17,598 bases of DNA from an uncultured Oxalobacteraceae bacterium (GTDB lineage: Bacteria; Pseudomonadota; Gammaproteobacteria; Burkholderiales; Burkholderiaceae): positions 1-17,598 of the forward strand of contig CAMLHI010000017.1 in the NCBI GenBank assembly GCA_946479705.1, given 5' to 3'. How positions within the stretch are numbered: the first letter of the stretch is position 1; each line of letters begins with the position of its first letter. Both the position numbers and the translations under genes were made by a program. Positions 7,147 to 14,444 of the stretch are shown one piece after another. The notes beneath the pieces were generated by a model. It saw only the letters and a list, made by a program, of their open reading frames with translations, did not search any database and was not told where the DNA came from.

Positions 7147-7158
7147 CTTGGATACAAG
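7147..7158. promoter_or_regulatory. Candidate GntR operator in front of the tsx-like gene
   Basis: CTTGGATACAAG is a near-perfect palindrome (CTTG-N4-CAAG). It overlaps the predicted -10 box on the minus strand (TATCCA, 7149-7154), which lies 17 bases from a TTGCTT -35 box (7172-7177). The same word with one base changed occurs before atzF at 16260-16271, again over the -10. FCD-type GntR proteins bind short palindromes of this size, and such a regulator is encoded next door, so repression by that protein is the likely role. Confidence 0.65.
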
Positions 7159-7177
7159 GTTTGTGTAATTGAAGCAA
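7149..7177 (-). promoter_or_regulatory. Predicted promoter of the tsx-like gene
   Basis: On the minus strand TTGCTT (7177-7172), a 17-base spacer and TATCCA (7154-7149) give a plausible sigma-70 promoter, with a leader of about 38 bases to the ATG at 7103. The -10 match is moderate (TAT plus the final position differing). The shared layout with the atzF promoter raises confidence. Confidence 0.5.
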
Positions 7178-7266
7178 TCCCTGTGCCATCGCCGCCCCCT
7201 TGAAAACGCGCCAAACCGCCAGCGCAGGCAGCAGCGACGCACCGGCCGAGTGCGCGCCGCCCTGTT

Positions 7267-7941
7267 TCAGCGCTGCTGGGCCTCGTGCAATTTGTGCAGC
7301 GTGATCTTGCGCACTTCCAGCTTGCTCTCCTGGATATGCGAGCGCAGCAGCAGCAAGGCTTCGGTGCACTTGCGGCGCAGCAGCAGTCGCACCAGCTTGC
7401 CGTGCTCGGCATAGGTCGCATCGACCCGCTTGCCCTGCGTGAAATCGAGACGGCGGATGATGCGGATCTTTTCGGTCAGCTCGGCATGCACGCGCGACAT
7501 CTCGGCGTTCCCGGCCGCTCCCACCAGCTCGGCGTGGAACTGTTCGTCGAGCTGCGCCACGCGGCGCCCGTCCTGTTCGCGTTCGTCTTCCGGCACCAGC
7601 CAGATTTCCTTCAAGCGTGTCATCGCCGCCGGCACCGCGTCCATCTGGCAGACCCGCTCGACGGCCGCGCATTCGAGCACGATGCGCAGGTCGTAGAGGT
7701 TGTCGAAATGGGCGAAGTCGAGATTGCGCACCTGCCAGCCGCGCCGGAACTCGACATCCAGATAGCCTTCGCGCTGCAGCCGGTAAAGCGCGTCGCGCAT
7801 GGGCGTACGCGAGACTTCGTACAGGCTGGCCATGCCGGTCTCGGTGAAGCGTTCGCCGGGCAGCAGCTTGAAGTCGAAGATGTCGGCCTTGAGCCGGGCA
7901 TAGACTTGTTCGGCGAGCGCGTTGGCGGGAGATCGGGACAT
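7267..7941 (-). CDS. GntR family regulator, FadR/FCD subfamily
   Basis: A 224-residue regulator with an N-terminal winged helix-turn-helix (about 8-72), including LPGERFTETGMASLYEVSRT and PMRDALYRLQREGYL, and a C-terminal all-helical FCD ligand domain (about 78-215). The usual FCD metal ligands are present as Asp132, His136, His180 and His202, suggesting binding of a small carboxylate or ureide at a metal. It is the last gene of the catabolic run, 18 bases after the fusion hydrolase stop, so it is probably co-transcribed with the genes it regulates. The ribosome site is weak (GAAAG far upstream). Its likely targets are the two CTTGNATACAAG palindromes before atzF and the tsx-like gene. The inducer is not known. 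A pathway intermediate such as biuret or allophanate is a reasonable guess. Confidence 0.88.
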   Translation of the reverse strand: MSRSPANALAEQVYARLKADIFDFKLLPGERFTETGMASLYEVSRTPMRDALYRLQREGYLDVEFRRGWQVRNLDFAHFDNLYDLRIVLECAAVERVCQMDAVPAAMTRLKEIWLVPEDEREQDGRRVAQLDEQFHAELVGAAGNAEMSRVHAELTEKIRIIRRLDFTQGKRVDATYAEHGKLVRLLLRRKCTEALLLLRSHIQESKLEVRKITLHKLHEAQQR

Positions 7942-7959
7942 AGGCTGTGGTGTTTTCTT

Positions 7960-8994
7960 TCAAGTGGCGATCAGGCTGACATGGGCCGCCACCACGCGCC
8001 AGCCTTCGGCGAAGCGCACCCAGGTCTGCAGCTGCCTGCCCAACAGCGGCGTATCCGGCGCGCTGAATTCGGCGGCCACGCTGGCGAAGCTGTCGCCGAA
8101 GGTGCTGATGGCGAGCCGTTCGATGCGGCGTTGCGGGTGCACCGGTGCGCAGGCCATGCGGTAGTCGCGGATGGCCTGGCCGCCATACGAATTCTCGGCC
8201 ACGCCATAGCGGACGGTGCGCGGATCATACCAGAAATACCGGTCCAGTCTGGCCACATCATGGCGCACCAGGGCCGCTTCGTAGTCGTCGAAAGCCGCGC
8301 GCACCTGGGCCATCACCGCGGGTCGATTGAGCTCGCCGGCCGAACCTTCCAGGGCGGCCAGCGGCGCGGTCCAGCCGACGATGCCGCCCTGCGCGCGCAG
8401 CATGGCGATGGTGGCGTCCTTGAAGTGCGGGAAGTAGCTGGCGGTGGCGTCTTCGACCAGCAGGCATTCGTAGCCGCGGTCGTTCGCTTCGCGCATCGAG
8501 GTCTGCACGCACACTTCGGTGGTGACCCCGGCGAACAGCAAATGGGTAATACCGCGCTCGGCCAGCCGCGCCTGGAGGTCGGTGGCGTAGAAGGCGCCCT
8601 TGCCCGGCTTGTCGATCACCAGTTCGCCGTCGATGGGCGCAAGCGCGGGCACGATGTCGTTGCCGGCTTCGCCGCGCACGAGGATGCGTCCCATCGGGCC
8701 GCTGTCGCCGATGCGCAGGCTGGGATTGCCGCGCGCGCGCTTGGCCGGCGGGCAGTCCGCCAGGTCCGGGCTGTGCGACTCGCGCGTGTGCACCACCATC
8801 AGGCCGAGCCGGCGCGCCAGCACCAGCAGCGCAGCCACCGTGGGCACGATGGCCGCCAGTGGCGTCACGTCGTTGCCGAGCGCCTCGCCGAAGCCGCCCG
8901 GCTCGACGAAGTCGCGCTGCATGTCGATCACCACCAGCGCCGTGTGGGCCGGGTCGAAACGGAAGGGATAGGGTGTGGCATCGACTTCGATCAT
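7960..8994 (-). CDS. Fusion: isochorismatase-like cysteine hydrolase + AtzH-like (DUF3225) domain
   Basis: A 344-residue two-domain enzyme. Residues 1-215 form a cysteine hydrolase of the isochorismatase/BiuH/triuret hydrolase superfamily, with catalytic residues Asp24 (VVIDMQ), Lys129 ([10 protein letters not shown]) and Cys162 (VTTEVCVQT), spaced as in the neighbouring BiuH-like protein. Residues 225-344 are a SnoaL-like AtzH/DUF3225 domain ([20 protein letters not shown], then [13 protein letters not shown] and [17 protein letters not shown]). Tyr238 and Arg262 have the 24-residue spacing I recall for the key Tyr and Arg of AtzH, which acts on 1,3-dicarboxyurea in cyanuric acid breakdown. 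The first domain may hydrolyse triuret or a related ureide and the second the carboxylated product; this is inference. Start 8994 has AGGAGG upstream and overlaps the ATPase stop by ATGA. A longer in-frame extension is rejected because it lies inside the ATPase gene. Confidence 0.88.
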   Translation of the reverse strand: MIEVDATPYPFRFDPAHTALVVIDMQRDFVEPGGFGEALGNDVTPLAAIVPTVAALLVLARRLGLMVVHTRESHSPDLADCPPAKRARGNPSLRIGDSGPMGRILVRGEAGNDIVPALAPIDGELVIDKPGKGAFYATDLQARLAERGITHLLFAGVTTEVCVQTSMREANDRGYECLLVEDATASYFPHFKDATIAMLRAQGGIVGWTAPLAALEGSAGELNRPAVMAQVRAAFDDYEAALVRHDVARLDRYFWYDPRTVRYGVAENSYGGQAIRDYRMACAPVHPQRRIERLAISTFGDSFASVAAEFSAPDTPLLGRQLQTWVRFAEGWRVVAAHVSLIAT

Positions 8995-10538
8995 GCGGCC
9001 TCCTGGATTGGCGTGGCGTGGCCGGCCATGTGTTGTCCCAGCGTGGCGCGGTCGGCATCGCGCGCCTCGCATTCGTAGACGATGGCGCCGTTCTCCATCA
9101 CCATGATGCGGTCGGCCAGTTCGATCAGTTCGTCCAGGTCTTCGCTCACCAGCAGCACCGCCCCGCCCTGCGCGCGCACCGCCAGGATGCGCGCGTGGAT
9201 GTCGGCCACGGCGGCGAAATCGAGCCCGAACACCGGGTTGGCGGCGATCAGCACGGTAACCGAATCGGCCAGTTCGCGCGCCAGGATGGCACGCTGCACA
9301 TTGCCGCCCGAGAGCGTGCCGATGGCGCGGCCGGGCAGCGCCGGCTTGACGTTGAAGGTGCCGATCAGCGCTTGCGCACGCGCCGCGATGGCGCCACGGT
9401 CGATGCGCCAGCCCTGGCGGCACATGGGCGCGCTGTCGAAGTCGCGCAGGGCCATATTGTCGGCCACGCTCATGCCGGCCACGCAGGCGTTGCGCAGCGG
9501 TTCCTCGGGCAGGCTGAATACCTTCTGCTCCTGCATCTCGCGGCGCGTCGCGGCATAGGGCTGGCCGTTGACGGCCACCCGGCCGGCACCGACCGGGCGC
9601 TGGCCCAGCAAGGCTTCGACCAGCTCCTTCTGGCCATTGCCGGAGATGCCGGCGATGCCGACGATTTCACCGCGCCGCACCTGCAGCGACAGGCCGCGCA
9701 CGGCCTGGGTGCCGCGGTCGCTCGCCACCTGCAGGGCGTCGATGCGCAGGCCGGTCGGCGCGGCTGCATCCACCGGCATTCTGGCGCGCGCGGCCAGCGC
9801 CTGGGTGCCGGCTTCGCCCATCATCCAGCCGGCCAGTCCGGCGGCACTGGTATCGGCCACGCGTGCGTGGCCCACCAGCGCGCCTTTGCGCAGCACCGTA
9901 ACGTGGTCGGCGAACTGGCTCACTTCGTGGAATTTATGGGTAATCATCAGCACCGTCAATTCGCCCGCGCGCGCCAGGTCGCGCAGCATGCCCAGCACTT
10001 CCTGGGCTTCCTGCGGCGTCAGCACCGAAGTCGGCTCGTCCAGGATCAGGAAGCGCCGTTGCAGGTACAGCTGCTTGAGAATTTCCAGCTTCTGCTTTTC
10101 GCCGGCGGCCAGGCTGCCGGCGAGGCGCTCGGGCGCGAGGCGGAACGGCATCGTGGAGAGGAAGGCATCGAGTTCGGCGCGCTCCTTGCGCCAGTCCAGC
10201 CGCCACGGCAGCTTGCCGCGCGCGAGCAGGAGGTTTTCCGCTACCGTCAGGCCCGGCGCCAGCGTGAAGTGCTGGTAGACCATGCCGATGCCGAGGGCGT
10301 GCGCGTCGCGCGGGCTGCGCATGGCGTGTTCGCGCCCGTCCACCAGCACACTGCCCTGGTCGAGCGCGCTGTAGCCGATCAGGCCCTTGACGAGGGTGCT
10401 CTTGCCGGCGCCGTTTTCGCCCAGCAGGGCATGCACGCTGCCCGCCTCGACCCGCATCGAGACGGCGTCGAGCGCGCGGAAGCTGCCGAAGGACTTGCCG
10501 GCGCCGACCACTTCGAGGCTGAGCGCGGGCGGCTTCAT
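8991..10538 (-). CDS. BMP-type ABC importer, tandem ATPase subunit
   Basis: A 515-residue protein with two fused ABC domains, as in the ATPases of BMP-family (nucleoside/ureide) and sugar importers. Domain 1 has Walker [12 protein letters not shown], the signature-like [16 protein letters not shown] and Walker [14 protein letters not shown]. Domain 2 has a degenerate Walker [11 protein letters not shown], the signature [16 protein letters not shown] and a Walker B region [12 protein letters not shown] lacking the catalytic glutamate. Such asymmetry is usual in this family. It would power import through the two permeases upstream. The start overlaps the biuH-like stop (ATGA), and the end overlaps the fusion hydrolase start (ATGA), so the subunit is translated between two enzymes. 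The ORF extends upstream without a stop, but the overlap and the N-terminal beta strand ([13 protein letters not shown]) favour 10538. Confidence 0.92.
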   Translation of the reverse strand: MKPPALSLEVVGAGKSFGSFRALDAVSMRVEAGSVHALLGENGAGKSTLVKGLIGYSALDQGSVLVDGREHAMRSPRDAHALGIGMVYQHFTLAPGLTVAENLLLARGKLPWRLDWRKERAELDAFLSTMPFRLAPERLAGSLAAGEKQKLEILKQLYLQRRFLILDEPTSVLTPQEAQEVLGMLRDLARAGELTVLMITHKFHEVSQFADHVTVLRKGALVGHARVADTSAAGLAGWMMGEAGTQALAARARMPVDAAAPTGLRIDALQVASDRGTQAVRGLSLQVRRGEIVGIAGISGNGQKELVEALLGQRPVGAGRVAVNGQPYAATRREMQEQKVFSLPEEPLRNACVAGMSVADNMALRDFDSAPMCRQGWRIDRGAIAARAQALIGTFNVKPALPGRAIGTLSGGNVQRAILARELADSVTVLIAANPVFGLDFAAVADIHARILAVRAQGGAVLLVSEDLDELIELADRIMVMENGAIVYECEARDADRATLGQHMAGHATPIQEAA

Positions 10539-11224
10539 TGATTGAGCTCGGCCAGCAGGGCGCTGCTGTGGGCCACGGCGCCGAACACCCCGCCCTGCAT
10601 CTTCACCATATTGATGGCCGCGAGGTGGTTGCCATGGTCGGTGGCGCCGCAGCAGTCTTCCAGCAGCAGGCATTCGTAGCCGCGGTCGTTGGCGTCGCGC
10701 ATGGTGGTGTGCACGCAAACGTCGGTGGTGATGCCGGTGAGGATCAGGTTGCGCACGCCTTTCATGCGCAGCACCATGTCCAGGTCGGTGGCGTAGAAGG
10801 AGCCTTTCCCGGGCTTGTCGATGATGGTTTCGCCCGGCACCGGGGCCAGTTCGTCGATGATCTCCCAGCCCGGTTCGCCGCGCACCAAAATGCGCCCGCA
10901 CGGGCCTTCGTCGCCGATGCCGGCGCCGATTCGGCGCGAGCGCCAGCGCTTGTTGGCGGGCAGGTCCGCCAGGTCGGGCCGGTGGCCTTCGCGGGTGTGG
11001 ATGATGTGGAAGCCGCGCGCGCGCATGGCCGCCAGCACCGCGCGGATCGGCGCGATCGGGGCGCGCGTGAGCGACAGGTCGTAGCCCATCTTGTCGACAT
11101 AGCCGCCCCTGCCGCAGAAGTCGGTCTGCATGTCGATGATGACGAGAGCCGTATTCCCGGGCGTGAAGTCGCCGTCGTAGGGCCAGGGATAGGGGGCGGA
11201 TTGCAGGTGCAGTGGTGAGAGCAT
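10535..11224 (-). CDS. biuH: Biuret hydrolase-like cysteine amidohydrolase
   Basis: A 229-residue isochorismatase-superfamily hydrolase, predicted to convert biuret to allophanate and ammonia in the cytoplasm. The catalytic triad is visible as Asp31 (ALVIIDMQ), Lys137 ([10 protein letters not shown]) and Cys170 ([10 protein letters not shown]), a constant five residues less than the Asp36/Lys142/Cys175 I recall for Rhizobium BiuH. Segments [38 protein letters not shown] and [18 protein letters not shown] look BiuH-like rather than RutB-like. The next enzyme in the pathway, AtzF, is encoded in the same run. The gene lies 20 bases after permease 1 and overlaps the ATPase start by ATGA, so it is wedged between transporter genes. 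Its ribosome site is weak. Alternatives are another ureide hydrolase such as ureidoacrylate or triuret hydrolase. Assay would settle the substrate. Confidence 0.82.
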   Translation of the reverse strand: MLSPLHLQSAPYPWPYDGDFTPGNTALVIIDMQTDFCGRGGYVDKMGYDLSLTRAPIAPIRAVLAAMRARGFHIIHTREGHRPDLADLPANKRWRSRRIGAGIGDEGPCGRILVRGEPGWEIIDELAPVPGETIIDKPGKGSFYATDLDMVLRMKGVRNLILTGITTDVCVHTTMRDANDRGYECLLLEDCCGATDHGNHLAAINMVKMQGGVFGAVAHSSALLAELNQ

Positions 11225-11244
11225 GGGTCGGTTCCGGTTCAGGG

Positions 11245-12168
11245 TTAGCGGGTCAGACTCAGTTCGCCGGGGGCGCCGGCCAGGGTGCGGTCGGGGCGGC
11301 AGGTGGCCACCATGATCGCCAGGGTCAGCACATACGGCGCGGCGTTGTACAGGTAGTAGCCGGAGCTGACGCCGAGCGATTGCAGGGCCGGGCCGAGCGC
11401 GCCGGCGGCGCCGAACAGCAGCGCGGCCCACAGGCAGCGCAGCGGCTGCCAGCGCGCGAAGATCACCAGCGCCACCGCCATCAGGCCCTGCCCGCTGGAG
11501 AGGCCTTCGTTCCAGCTGCCGGGGTAGTACAGCGACAGGTAGGCGCCGCCCACGGCGGCCAGGAAGCCGCCGGCCGCGGTGGCGGCAATGCGGATCGGCA
11601 CCAGCCGGTAGCCGAGCGCGCGCGCGGTGTCGGCATGGTCGCCCACCAGGCGCAGGGCCAGGCCCCAGCGGGTGCTTGCCAGGCCCCAGTGCAGCAGCCA
11701 GGCCAGTACCACGCCGACCAGGAACAGGCCATTGACCTGCAGCGCGCTTTGCAGCTGGGGCGAGCTGCTCCAGCTGCCCAGCGCCAGCGCCGGCAGCATG
11801 GGCGCCTGCGGCTGGATGTAGGGTTTGCCGAGGTAGAAGGCGAGGCCGGTCCCGAACAGCATCAGCGCGATGCCGAACGCGATGTCGTTTACCCTGGGGA
11901 GCGAGCACACCGCGCCGTGCAGGGCGCCCAGCAGCAGGCCGGAGCAGCCGGCGCCGAGCACGCCCAGCCACGGCGAGCCTGTGACCAGCGAGACCGCATA
12001 GCCGGTCATGGCGCCGCACACCAGGATGCCTTCCAGTCCCAGGTTGACGCGCCCGCCCTTCTCGGTCAGGCATTCGCCCAGGCTGACGAACAGGAAGGGC
12101 GTGCCGACCCGGATGGCGCCGGCGAACAGGGCCAGCGCCAGCGCGGCAAAATCGAAACCGTTAATCAT
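11245..12168 (-). CDS. BMP-type ABC importer, permease subunit 1
   Basis: A 307-residue integral membrane protein of the BPD_transp_2 (branched-chain/ribose/BMP) permease family. It has about eight hydrophobic helices and the family hallmarks [20 protein letters not shown] near the N-terminus, the coupling-loop region [11 protein letters not shown] and [16 protein letters not shown]. It pairs with the upstream permease to form the inner-membrane channel. The start at 12168 (MINGFDF) is chosen because GGGAG lies five bases before it and because it overlaps the end of the preceding permease gene by eight bases. The ATG at 12186 would add six residues without a ribosome site. Confidence 0.92.
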   Translation of the reverse strand: MINGFDFAALALALFAGAIRVGTPFLFVSLGECLTEKGGRVNLGLEGILVCGAMTGYAVSLVTGSPWLGVLGAGCSGLLLGALHGAVCSLPRVNDIAFGIALMLFGTGLAFYLGKPYIQPQAPMLPALALGSWSSSPQLQSALQVNGLFLVGVVLAWLLHWGLASTRWGLALRLVGDHADTARALGYRLVPIRIAATAAGGFLAAVGGAYLSLYYPGSWNEGLSSGQGLMAVALVIFARWQPLRCLWAALLFGAAGALGPALQSLGVSSGYYLYNAAPYVLTLAIMVATCRPDRTLAGAPGELSLTR

Positions 12169-13297
12169 GGGGGACTCCCTGCACACGCTGTTCGAGGCGC
12201 AGGCGCCAGCGCTGCAGCGGCCCGGCGCTGGCTTCCCAGGCCAGCAGGTTCAAGAACAGCAGCCCTTGCAGCACCAGGGTGGTGGCGTCGGGCAGGTCGA
12301 GGCGGCGCTGCAGCAGGCCGCCGCTCGATTCGATGCCGCCGATGAGCATGGCGCAGACGATGATGGCCAGCGGATTCTGGCGCGCGGCGAAGGCCACCAG
12401 GATGCCGCTGTAGCCGTAGCCGGCCAGCAGCGCGCTGTTGGCGCTGCCGTGCACGGCGCCGATTTCCAGCATGCCGGCCAGGCCGGCGGCGGCGCCGCCA
12501 AGCATGCAGGCGGTGAGCATCAGGCGCCGCACCGGCAGACCGACCAGCTGGGCGGTGCGCAGGTTGCCGCCGACGACCGCCAGCGAAAAGCCCAGCACGC
12601 TGTGGCGCACCAGCACCCAGGCGGCGCAGCAGGCCAGCGCGCCCCAAGCCAGGCCCCAGTGCACGTCCAGCCCCGGCAAGGGGCCGATCATCAGTTCGGG
12701 CGCCAGCGGCGCGGTGGAGGGCTTATTCAGGCTGCCGGGATCGCGCAGCGGGCCTTCGACCAGGTGCTTGAACAGGGCGATGGCGATGTAGGACAGCAGC
12801 AGGCTGCCGATAGTTTCGTTGACGCCGCGCGCCTGGCGCAGCCAGCCCGCGAGGGCAACCCACAGCCCGCCGGTGAGCATGGCGGCGGCCGCCATCAGCG
12901 CCAGCATGATGGGTACCGGCAGGCCGGGCAACATGGCCGGCAGCACCGCGGCGGCCAGCCCGCCCAGCGCCAGCGCGCCCTCGCCGCCGATCATCACCAG
13001 GCCGGCGCGGGCCGGCAGGGCCACGCACAGCGCGGTGAGCATCAGCGGCGCGGCGCGCTGCAGGGTGTTTTGCCAGGCGAAGCCCGAACCGAAGGCGCCC
13101 TCGCCGATCAGGGCCAGCGCCTCGAACGCGGGCGCGCCCTGGAAATACAGGAACAGCGCGAACACCACGGTGGTGCCGAGCAGCGCGCACAGGGTCGGCG
13201 CGGCCGGCAGCAGGCGCAGCGCCACGGCCGCGCCCCACGCGCGCGGCGCGGCGGCCATGACGACGGGTTCGGCCGGGGCGTTCATGGTCGCGCTCAC
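12161..13297 (-). CDS. BMP-type ABC importer, permease subunit 2
   Basis: A 378-residue BPD_transp_2 family permease with about nine hydrophobic segments. Landmarks are RAGLVMIGGEGALALGGLAA, VNETIGSLLLSYIA, VGGNLRTAQLVGLPVRR and the GYGYSGILVAFAARQNP segment shared by NupP/YufP-type nucleoside importer permeases. It forms the heterodimeric channel with the next gene. The start is GTG at 13297, overlapping the binding-protein stop by GTGA. An ATG four codons later (13285) is the alternative start. Translation coupling to the binding protein is likely either way. Confidence 0.91.
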   Translation of the reverse strand: MSATMNAPAEPVVMAAAPRAWGAAVALRLLPAAPTLCALLGTTVVFALFLYFQGAPAFEALALIGEGAFGSGFAWQNTLQRAAPLMLTALCVALPARAGLVMIGGEGALALGGLAAAVLPAMLPGLPVPIMLALMAAAAMLTGGLWVALAGWLRQARGVNETIGSLLLSYIAIALFKHLVEGPLRDPGSLNKPSTAPLAPELMIGPLPGLDVHWGLAWGALACCAAWVLVRHSVLGFSLAVVGGNLRTAQLVGLPVRRLMLTACMLGGAAAGLAGMLEIGAVHGSANSALLAGYGYSGILVAFAARQNPLAIIVCAMLIGGIESSGGLLQRRLDLPDATTLVLQGLLFLNLLAWEASAGPLQRWRLRLEQRVQGVPHD

Positions 13298-14403
13298 ACC
13301 TGGCCGACGACGCCGGCGACGAGGTAGTTCATCGCTTCCAGCTCGGGCGCGGTCTGGGCGTGGCTGGTACCCGCCGCGATCACGACCTTGCCTTTATTGT
13401 CCTTGAGCGGTCCCTTGAAAATGGTGAAGGTCCCCTTGAGCATGTCGGCCTTGACGGCTTCCGCGCGGCTCCTGGCGGCGGCGCTGTCGGCCGCGCCGAA
13501 CGGCGACATCTTCACGAAGCCTTCCTTCAGGCCGCCGCGCAGGAAGTTGTTCATCGGTTTGCCCTGCTGGGCATCCTTGATCAGGGTGGCGTACGGGGTC
13601 GACCAGTCCCATTCGGCGCCGGTCAGGTAGCCCTTGGGCGCCAGCGCGGCCTGGCTGGCGTGGTAGCCGCAGCTCATCTTGCCGCGCTTTTCGGCCGTCT
13701 CGACCACCACTTTCGGTCCGTCGACGTGGCAGGTCAGCACGTCGCAGCCCTGGTCGAGCAGGCTGTTGGCCGCTTCGGCTTCCTTGACCGGCTGCGACCA
13801 GTCGCCGGTGAAGATCACGTGGGTGGTGATGGACGGGTCGACCGACTGCGCGCCCAGGGTGAAGGCGTTAATGTTGCGCAGCACCTGGGGAATCGGCTTG
13901 GCCGCCACGAAGCCGAGCTTTTTGCTCTTGCTCATGGTGCCGGCCACCACGCCGTTGAGGTACTGGCATTCGTCGATGTAGCCGAAGAAGGAGCCGGCGT
14001 TGGCCGGGTGCTTCCCGGCGGTCCACATGCCGCCGCAGTGGGCGAAGCGCACGTTCGGGTACTTCTCGGCCATCTTGAGCACGTGCGGATCGAAGTAGCC
14101 GAACGAGGTGGCGAAGATCAGGGTCGCCTTGTCCTGCGTGATCATGGCTTCCATGGTCTTTTGCACGGCCACGGTTTCCGGCACCTTCTCTTCCTCGACC
14201 ACCTTCACGCCCGGCATCTTGCGGATCATGGCCACGGCTTGGGCGTGCGCCTGGTTGTAGCCGAAGTCGCCGCGCGCGCCGACGTAGATCACGCCGACCA
14301 CCAGCTTGGGATCGGCGGCCAGCGCCAGCGGGCCGCTCATGGAGGTGAGCAGCGCGGCGGCGCCGGTCCGCTTGAGGAAGGTACGACGATTCTGTGAACG
14401 CAT
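13294..14403 (-). CDS. BMP-family ABC importer substrate-binding protein, Tat signal
   Basis: A 369-residue periplasmic binding protein of the basic membrane protein (BMP/PnrA) family, which captures purine nucleosides or other nitrogen compounds for ABC import. The N-terminus NRRTFLKRTGAAALLTS is a twin-arginine motif, with cleavage near ALA-ADP, so it is probably folded before export. No lipobox cysteine is visible. Family landmarks are VVGVIYVGARGDFGYNQAH, the segments FATSFGYFDPHVLKMAEKYP and FAHCGG, FFGYIDECQYLNGVVAG, LGFVAAKP and the C-terminal APELEAMNYLVAGVVG. The start at 14403 has AAGGGAA about seven bases upstream. It follows atzF by 41 bases. With a ureide pathway around it, the ligand is more likely biuret, triuret or a related ureide than a nucleoside (inference). 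Confidence 0.92.
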   Translation of the reverse strand: MRSQNRRTFLKRTGAAALLTSMSGPLALAADPKLVVGVIYVGARGDFGYNQAHAQAVAMIRKMPGVKVVEEEKVPETVAVQKTMEAMITQDKATLIFATSFGYFDPHVLKMAEKYPNVRFAHCGGMWTAGKHPANAGSFFGYIDECQYLNGVVAGTMSKSKKLGFVAAKPIPQVLRNINAFTLGAQSVDPSITTHVIFTGDWSQPVKEAEAANSLLDQGCDVLTCHVDGPKVVVETAEKRGKMSCGYHASQAALAPKGYLTGAEWDWSTPYATLIKDAQQGKPMNNFLRGGLKEGFVKMSPFGAADSAAARSRAEAVKADMLKGTFTIFKGPLKDNKGKVVIAAGTSHAQTAPELEAMNYLVAGVVGQV

Positions 14404-14444
14404 GACGGATTCCCTTTTCGATGGTGATTGGACGGACGATGTTG

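Larger units (their letters stand above)
7104..7266. other. Intergenic region between gntR-type gene and tsx-like gene
   Basis: These 163 bases carry the tsx-like promoter and palindrome (7147-7177) and the AGGAG ribosome site just before position 7103. The remaining 7178-7266 is GC-rich. I see no hairpin with a T-run here, so the upstream operon may read through into the porin gene. Confidence 0.6.

Noticed and set aside
5223..7172. 649-residue frame spanning the end of the kinase and the antisense of the porin gene
   Set aside because: It crosses two well-supported genes in other frames, and its Gly/Ala/Arg-rich translation looks like codon-bias noise.
9241..9300. Missing catalytic glutamate in the second ATPase domain ([10 protein letters not shown])
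   Set aside because: Degenerate second nucleotide sites are common in tandem ATPases of BMP and sugar importers, so this is not evidence of a broken gene.
8995..9423. N-terminal extension of the fusion hydrolase
   Set aside because: It overlaps the conserved C-terminal half of the ATPase in another frame. AGGAGG and the ATGA overlap fix the start at 8994.
8859..10541. 560-residue plus-strand frame over the ABC ATPase gene
   Set aside because: Complementary shadow of an ATPase with clear Walker and signature motifs.
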